From Shewanella sp. MTB7 (GTDB lineage Bacteria > Pseudomonadota > Gammaproteobacteria > Enterobacterales > Shewanellaceae), in contig NZ_CP085636.1 of NCBI RefSeq assembly GCF_027571385.1, forward strand, positions 620,001-684,000: a stretch of DNA of 64,000 nucleotides, read 5' to 3'. Each line of letters begins with the position of its first letter. Position 1 is the first letter of the stretch. The position numbers were made by a program, and so were the translations under genes. Below are positions 44,017 to 53,000 of this stretch, in pieces. The notes below the pieces were generated by a model. That model was not told where the DNA came from. It ran no database searches and saw only the letters and a program-made list of their open reading frames with translations.

Positions 44017-47000
44017 TTAAGGGATCAAATGAGTCACTTGATTCTCCTCTAAAGTCGGATCTGAACCCGGTCCAGTTGGTGATGGGGACGAAGCATCACC
44101 GATTGTATTGATAATTAACGGACCATCCCCATTCGCGCCTAGCAGACCATTGATTATCTCACTTTCGGTATCACCGAAGGCATCACTGAGGTCCACCCCA
44201 TCAAGAACAATATGTTGTTCAAAAGTGCCATTATGGTCTGCATCAATATCTATTGTGGTGGTGTTAGTTGCATCATTGATAGTGAAATGAAGATACAAGA
44301 AAAGGTTGTCGGCCGTTTCACTTTGTAATAGATCACTGAGATCTAATTTATCATTTGCAAGGTCGAAATCGACAATATGGTCTGTTCCAGTTTCGTCTTT
44401 ATTCCAAACAAAGGTATCACTGCCAGAGTCGCCTCTTAATACATCATCACCCTGTCCGCCGATAATAGTGTCATCTCCTGCACCACCTCGGATGGCGTCA
44501 TTATGTTTGCCTCCATCGAGTGTATCGTTTCCGGTATGACCATAAATAATATCGCTACCAGTCTGTCCATAGACCATGTCGTTACCACTACCTGCATTGA
44601 TGACATCCGCACTCTCGCTGGTGACATCAGCAGATAACAGCAGACCATCACTGTCTATGATGCTGTCCGAGCCTGTCAATGTTCCGGTCATAATGTGATG
44701 ACTGAGCAAAGTTGAAGTGCTCAACTCTATATCGTCGTCAGTATTGCCACTTGTAGAATCCCCCGTTGATCCTGCATAAACTATATCGTTGCCACTGCCT
44801 GATTCAATGTGATCTTGACCTGCACCTGAACTGACATTTTGACCTGAATGGGTACTGTAGGCTGTGCCGGATGTAACGAGCACATCACTACCAGATTGAT
44901 TGGTTATCGTACCCTGTAATCCACCACCGAAATTAACATTCATCTGTTCAGGGTTGGCAGCATTCTCGCCATCCACAACAATAATAGAGTCATTGCCGTC
45001 GTTACCATCTACGTTGAGATCAATATCAACAGGTACACCATTAAAGTCTGTTGGCGTTACACCAATAATCAGTTTTGTCGTCGACAGATCTCCATCTGCA
45101 TCCCTGATGGTATAGACAAAGGTATCAGTCGCATTATCAGGTATGACATTGGTTCCTGCGGTCAATTGATATTCATATACTCCATTTGCATTGAGGACTA
45201 AATTACCGTAAGTACCTTGGATAATACTGCCCACACCAGTGAAGATGTCAGTACCGTCATCATTAGTAAAGGCGACACCAACAACTGTTAGGCCATCAGA
45301 GCCCAAATCATTGTTGAGTACATTACCCTCCTTATTTGGTAGGTGGTAGCCCACTCCTTCAACGACTTTAGCGATTAATTGATAAGTATTACTCTGGCCT
45401 TCAAAAGTTCTAACTGTTGTGACTAGATCTCCATTTTCATCAATAAAACCAAGTACTTTAATCGTGTAGAACTCACCTTCATACTCGAAGGTGACTTCAG
45501 GTTGACCGATATTGATAATATCTCTATTAAATTCGGCATCACCGTTATTCGGCGTCTCGTTATGGTCAAAGTTAATATCTATCTGTATGTTAGTTACTAC
45601 ACCAAAGGAGTCGGTGATGGTAAAGTTAACCGTCAATGTCGCTTGCGTAATAGATGAATACACAGGGAAGTTAAAGTGAGTAAAGTCACCTAACACTATA
45701 TCTTGGTTGAGCTCAAGTACTCCATCAAGGCCTGTATCATTATCGATAAAACTGTAGCCGGAAGCAGCATTAACATCCGCAACTCCCCAGCGCATCTGGT
45801 CGAGACCTGTATCGTTATCATTTGAATCAAAACGAGTGAGGTGCGGACCACCACCCGTCCAACTACTCCACTCGCCAACAATACCGGAAGCAACAAACCC
45901 ATCTGTTAGAACATCAACACCATTAGTGTCTAAAGTTGCACTAGCATGATCATCCAGAATTCCAATTTCTAGGGTTGTAGAACTGGTATCGTTGTCAGTG
46001 TCGTAAGCGGTAACACCAAAATTATCACTGAGTTCATCATCCGTTAAGCTATGTGTTTGTGCTGTATTGAGTGTATAGCTGTATGTCACTGTGCCGGTGC
46101 TGGCATCATAATCAGTGATTCTTAATGTTCCGTGCTCTCCCTCGATGACAATTGCCGCCGCTGGAGTTGCTGCAAGTAGCATGACTAAGGTTACTGTCGT
46201 CGTTACACTGCCATTAGTCAGCTCAAGTTTATTTAATCCATCAGGTGCAGAAACAGTAAACTGTTGTGTTTGTACTACAGGGTCAACCTCAGTTCCTGTT
46301 CCACCTGATAACTCACTCTCATCCAAGGTTATTTTAGCCGGTGTTGTGATAGATACAGGATCATCTGTGGCCGTTACATTTATGGTTAGCGTTGAATTAT
46401 CAGTGCTCGAACCATCGGTTAATATATAGGAGAAGATTGGAGCGGTACCACTGAAGTTAAGTACCGGTGTAAAGGTGTAATTACCATTAGCATTGATAAC
46501 TATGCTGCCTACGCCATTGATGTTTACAATCTGTCCTGCATTGTAAACAGTGCCATCACCTGCAATTGTAAAGCTTTGTACTGTAACTGGTCCATCAACA
46601 CTGGTTGTGCCGCCGATAACATTTCCGGAAGTTGGGCCGGTATCCTCAACAATAGTGACGACTTCATTTGGATCGGTGAAGTCATCATTGATGGCATTAA
46701 CAGTGATATTGACTGTACCCGTATCGGTATCTCCATCTATATCAGTCGCTATATAGTTGAAGCTGACGCTACCGTTATAATTGGCTGTGGGGATAAAGGT
46801 CATGGTGCTATTGGCGGCAATAACGACAGTACCGTTACTTACCGTAATGTTTTGAGCGCCGCCAGTTAGCGTGATGCCGTTAATGCTAACCAGTGCGAGT
46901 CCACCATCATTGGCAACATCATTTCCAAGCAAATTAATTGCAATAGAGTCATCTTCGTTGACCGTGTAACTGTCATCGTTAGCCACAACTGGGTCATCGA

Positions 47001-50000
47001 CGCTGTTGACTGTGATCGTGACGCTACCAGTGTCAGTGTCGCCATCGGCATCAGTCGCCACATAATCAAAGTTAATGGTGCCGTTGAAGTTTGCATTTGG
47101 AATAAAGGTCATGGTGCCATTGGCAGCAATAACCACAGTACCGTTGCTCACGGTAATATTTTGCGCGCCGCCAGTTAGGGTGACCGCGTTAATGCTTTGA
47201 ATTGCTAGACCACCATCATTAGCAACATCGTTGCCAAGCAAGTTAATCGCTATAGAGCCATCTTCGTTGACTGTGTAACTGTCATCGTTAGCCACAACTG
47301 GGTCATCGATGCTGTTCACTGTGATAGTGACGCTACCTGTGTCAGTGTCGCCATCTACATCTGTCGCCACATAATCAAAGTTAATGGTACCGTTGAAGTT
47401 TGCGTTCGGAACAAAGGTCATGGTGCCATTGGCTGCAATCACCACAGTGCCGTTACTCACGGTAATATTTTGAGCACCGCCAGTCAGTGTGACACCATTA
47501 ATACTCTGAATTGCTAAGCCACCGTCATTGGCCATATCGTTGCCAAGTAAGTTAATTGCAATAGAGCTATCTTCGTTGACCGTATAGCTGTCATCGTTAG
47601 CGATAATTGGGTCATTGACGCTGTTCACTGTGATAGTCACTGAGCCAGTGTCAGTATCTCCATCTGCATCGGTCGCGATATAATCAAAGTTGATATTACC
47701 GTTGAAGTTTGTATCTGGCTCAAAGGTCATGGTGCCATTAGCGGCAATAACCACCGTACCGTTGTCTACGGTAATGTTTTGAGCCCCACCAGTTAGGGTG
47801 ACTCCGTTAATGCTTTGAATTGCTAGGCCACCATCATTAGCGACATCGTTACCCAGCAGATTAATCGCAATTGAGCCATCTTCATTGAGCGTGTAACTGT
47901 CATCGTTAGCAACAACGGGGTCATCTACAGGAGTCACTGTTAGAGTTAGAGTCGCTGTGTCACCAGTATTGGTGGTGTAGGTGATTATAGGAGCGATGCC
48001 GTTCCAGTTATCATCTGGGATAAAGGTATAAGAACCTGTAGCGTTGATCACAATTGTACCTACGCTTGCAATCGTGGCGGTCTGTCCCGCTGTGAAATTA
48101 TCCTGATCGCCATCATTATCAATATCTACGCTGAAACTGACGACTGATGTATTACCAGATTCATCATTGGTTAGAACATTTCCAGTTGCAGTAGTGTCTT
48201 CAGTAATCGTTTTCGCGTCATTGACAGCATCAAGGTTATCTTCGGTAACCGTAATGGTGAGGGTTGCAGTATCACCAGTGTTAGTTGTGTACGTGATAAC
48301 AGGTGCTAGGCCATTCCAATTACTGGCAGGTGTAAATGTGTAGGTACCATTACTATTGATTAAAATAGTACCAACTCCAGTAATGGAAGCTGTTTGGCCA
48401 GCGGTAAAGCTGTCTTGATCTCCATCCCCATCTATATCGACAGTGAAATTGATTACCGATGTGCTGGTGGATTCATCATTGTCCAGCACGTTTCCTGTAG
48501 CTTGAGTATCCTCGGCTATGGCCTGGGCATCATTATCAGTATCAGAATCAACTACAACATCCTGAGTCGCTGTTGAAGTGTTACCGGCCACATCAGTTAC
48601 GGTGGCTGTGATGGTATAAGTTGCATCTGGCAAGATAGTGCCAGTGAGATCTAACGTCCAGTTGCCGTTGGCGTCAATGGTAAGCACAGTGTCAGCCACA
48701 GTGTAGGTTGTGCCATTAAATGCAACTGATAGGGTGTTGTTATCATCCAAGTCTACGGTACCTGAGATGCTCAAGGTGTTGTCACTGGTGATGTAATCGC
48801 TGCTTGAGCTACCTGTATCATCGGTGATGCTTTCAATGGTGACGGTATTACTGTCACCATCGTTGTCTGCGGTAGTATCAACCACGACATCTTGTGTTGC
48901 AGTTGCAGTATTACCAGCTACATCGGTTACGGTGGCTGTGATGGTATAGGTTGCATCTGGCAAGATGGTACCAGTGAGATCTAACGTCCAGTTGCCGTTG
49001 GCGTCGACGGTGAGTTCAGTGTCAGCCAAAGCGTAGGTCGTGCCATTAAATGTAACTGATAGGACGTTGTTATCATCCAAGTCCACGGTACCTGAGATGA
49101 TCAGGCTGTTGTCACTGGTGATGTAATCGCTGCTTGAGCTCCCCGTGTCATCGGTGATGCTTTCGATAGTGACGGTATTACTGTCACCATCATTGTCTGC
49201 GCTGGTATCAACCACTACATCTTGTGTCGCAGTTGCGGTATTACCTGCTACATCGGTTACGGTGGCAGTGATGGTATAGGTTGCATCTGGTAAGGTGGTG
49301 TCAGTGAGGTCTAACGTCCAGTTGCCGTTGGTGTCGACGGTGAGTTCAGTATCAGCCAAAGCGTAAGTCGTGCCATTAAATGTAACTGATAGGGTGTTGT
49401 TATCATCCAAGTCCACAGTACCTGAAATGCTTAAGGTATTGTCACTGGTGATGTAATCACTGCTTGAGCTCCCTGTATCATTGGTGATGCTTTCGATGGT
49501 GACGGTATTACCGTCGCCATCATTGTCTGTAGTCGTGTCGAGCACGGTGGTGTCAGTGACGTTGCCGGTGTTGCCCGCTAAATCAGTGACGTTCATGGTG
49601 ACGGTCAAGGTGCCATCGGCCAGACTCGATAAATCTTGTCCAGTGACGCTTACCGTGCCGTTAGCAGCTACCGAAATGTCGGCTGCAGCAACAGTGATCG
49701 TCGTGGTGCCATCTGAGATGGTGATGTTGTTAACGGTGCTGCCCACGGCCACTTGGCCTGAGAGCGGTACGTTAGTTGATTCTGTATCGCTGACCAGCTC
49801 ATCGCCGCCATCGAGGAAATTAATTTGGTTTTCACCATCACCCGTGCCTGGTGCCGTCGTGTCGAGCACGGTGGTATCAGTGACATCGCCGGTGTTACCT
49901 GCTAAATCAGTCACGTTCATGGTGACGGTCAAGGTGCCATCAGCAAGACCTGATAGATCTTGGCCTGTGACGGTGACTGTGCCATTAGCGGCGACGGTGA

Positions 50001-53000
50001 TGTCGGCTGCAGCCACGGTAATGGTCGTGGTGCCATCAGAAATGGTGATGCTGTTAACTGTGCTGCCGACAGCCACTTGACCAGAGAGCGGGATGTTAGT
50101 TGATTCAGCGTCGCTGACCAGCTCATCGCCGCCATCGAGGAAGTTAATCTGGTTCTCACCATCACCAGTACCTGGCGCAGTGGTATCGAGCACTGTGCTA
50201 TCAACCACATCGCCAGTGTTACCGGCTTCATCGGTCACGTTCATGGTGACGGTCAAGGTGCCATCAGCCAGACTCGACAAATCTTGTCCTGTAACGGTGA
50301 CCGTGCCGTCGGCAGCAACCGTGATGTCGGCTACAGCAACGGTGATCGTCGTGGTGCCATCTGAGATGGTGATGCTGTTGACGGTGCTGCCCACGGCCAC
50401 TTGACCTGAGAGTGGCACGCTGGTTGATTCAGCATCGCTGACCAGCTCATCGCCGCCATCGAGGAAGTTAATTGTGTTCTCGCCATCGCCAGTACCTGGC
50501 GCGGTGGTATCTAGCACGGTGGTGTCAGTGACATTGCCGGTGTTACCCGCCAAGTCGGTGATGTTCATGGTGACAGTCAAGGTGCCATCAGCAAGACCAG
50601 ACAAATCTTGTCCTGCAACGGTGACAGAGCCGTCGGCAGCAGCTGCAATGTCGGCAGCTGCAACGGTGATCGTCGTGGTGCCATCTGAGATGGTGATGCT
50701 GTTAACGGTGCTGCCCACGGCCACTTGGCCAGAGAGCGGCACGCTACCCGATTCTGCATCGCTGACCAGCTCATCACCGCCATCGAGGAAGTTAATAGTG
50801 TTCTCACCATCGCCCGTGCCTGGTGCCGTCGTGTCCAGTACGGTGGTGTCAGTGACATTACCGGTGTTACCTGCTAAATCTGTCACGTTCATGGTGACGG
50901 TTAAAGTGCCATCAGCAAGACCAGATAGGTCTTGTCCTGCAACGGTGACCGTGCCATCAGCGGCAACCGAAATGTCGGCAGCGTTAACGGTGATCGTGGT
51001 GGTGCCATCGCTGATGGTGATGCTGTTGACGGTACTGCCCACAGCAACTTGACCAGAGAGCTGAACGTTGGTTGATTCTGCATCGCTGACCAGCTCATCG
51101 CCGCCATCGAGGAAGTTAATCTGGTTTTCACCATCACCAGTATCTGGCGCAGTGGTATCGAGCACGGTGGTGTCAGTGACATCGCCGGTGTTACCTGCTA
51201 AATCAGTCACGTTCATGGTAACGGTTAAAGTACCATCAGCTAGACCAGAAAGGTCTTGGTCCGTCACGGTCACAATGCCATCAGCGGCGACCGTGATGTC
51301 GGCTACAGCAACGGTGATCGTCGTGGTGCCATCTGAGATGGTGATGTTGTTAACGGTGCTGCCCACGGCCACTTGACCTGAGAGTGGCACGCTGGTTGAT
51401 TCTGCATCGCTGACCAGCTCATCACCGCCATCGAGGAAGTTAATAGTGTTCTCACCATCGCCCGTGCCTGGTGCCGTTGTGTCCAGTACGGTGGTGTCAA
51501 CGACATCGCCGGTGTTGCCCGCTAAATCGGTGACGTTCATGGTGACGGTTAAAGTGCCATCCGCCAGACCAGACAAGTCTTGGCCGGTAACGGTCACAGT
51601 GCCATCAGCGGCGACCGTGATGTCGGCTACAGCAACGGTGATCGTCGTGGTGCCATCTGAGATGGTGATGTTGTTAACGGTGCTGCTCACGGCCACTTGA
51701 CCTGAGAGTGGCACGCTGGTTGATTCTGCATCGCTGACCAGCTCATCACCGCCATCGAGGAAGTTAATAGTGTTCTCACCATCGCCCGTGCCTGGTGCCG
51801 TTGTGTCCAGTACGGTGGTGTCAACGACATCGCCGGTGTTGCCCGCTAAATCGGTGACGTTCATGGTGACGGTTAAAGTGCCATCCGCCAGACCAGACAA
51901 GTCTTGGCCCACCACGGTCACAGTGCCGTCTGCAGCCACCGTGATGTCGGCAGCGTTGACGGTGATCGTCGTGGTGCCGTCAGAAATGGTGATGCTGTTG
52001 ACGGTGCTGCCCACAGCGACTTGGCCGGAGAGTGGGACGTTAGTTGATTCAGCATCGCTGACCAATTCATCGCCGCCATCAAGGAAGTTAATTTGGTTCT
52101 CACCATCACCGGTGCCCGGTGCAGTCGTGTCGATTATGGCGCTATCACTTCCTTGGTTGATGTTGCCTGCTACATCAGTAACAACTGCAGTAATGACTAG
52201 ATTAGTACCTTCTGCTGGTGCATCCATGACCAAGCTTAGGTCATTATCAAGCATGGCTTGGGTGACAGGGCCAGTGAAAATAACATTATTGCCTTGGTCG
52301 GTGACGACTAAGGTGTCACCGACAGCGGTGCCTTCACCGAGTTTAATCGTGATGTTGATTTGGCCGTCTAGTTCGGCGTCATTAATGAAACCATCATCAT
52401 TGGTGTCTTCATCGATGGTGACAGTGGGTGACGCGGGGGCGCCGCTGCCAATGCCATAATCGAGTGTTGCAGCATCAGAGCCGGTGGCGGTGTTGCCCGC
52501 CGGGTCGGTGACGGTGGCGGTGATCACCAAATTAGTGCCAGTGACGGGGGCATCGATGGCCAAGCTTAAGCCGCTGTCGAGCATGGCTTGAGTCACTGGG
52601 CCATTAAACAGCTCGTTGCCTGCTTGGTCGGTGACGACTAAGGTATCGCCGATGGCGGTGCCTGCTTGTAAGGTGACAGTAATATCGACTTGCCCAGAGA
52701 GCTCAACATCATTGATGAAGCCATCATCGTTACTGTCTTCAGTGATGTCCACGGCAGGAGAGAGCGGTGCACCGGTGCCCGTGCCGTAGTCGAGCAGTGC
52801 ATTGTCAGAGGCAGTGGCGGTGTTGCCCGCCGGGTCGGTGACGGTGGCGGTAACCACGACATTAGTGCCGGTAGCGGGGGCATCAAAGCTGACATTAATG
52901 CCGTTATCGAGCATGTCTTGGGTGACGGTTTCGTTATGCAGTTCATTTCCGTCTTGGTCGATGATGAGGATGGTATCACCGAGTGCAGTGCCTGGCATTA

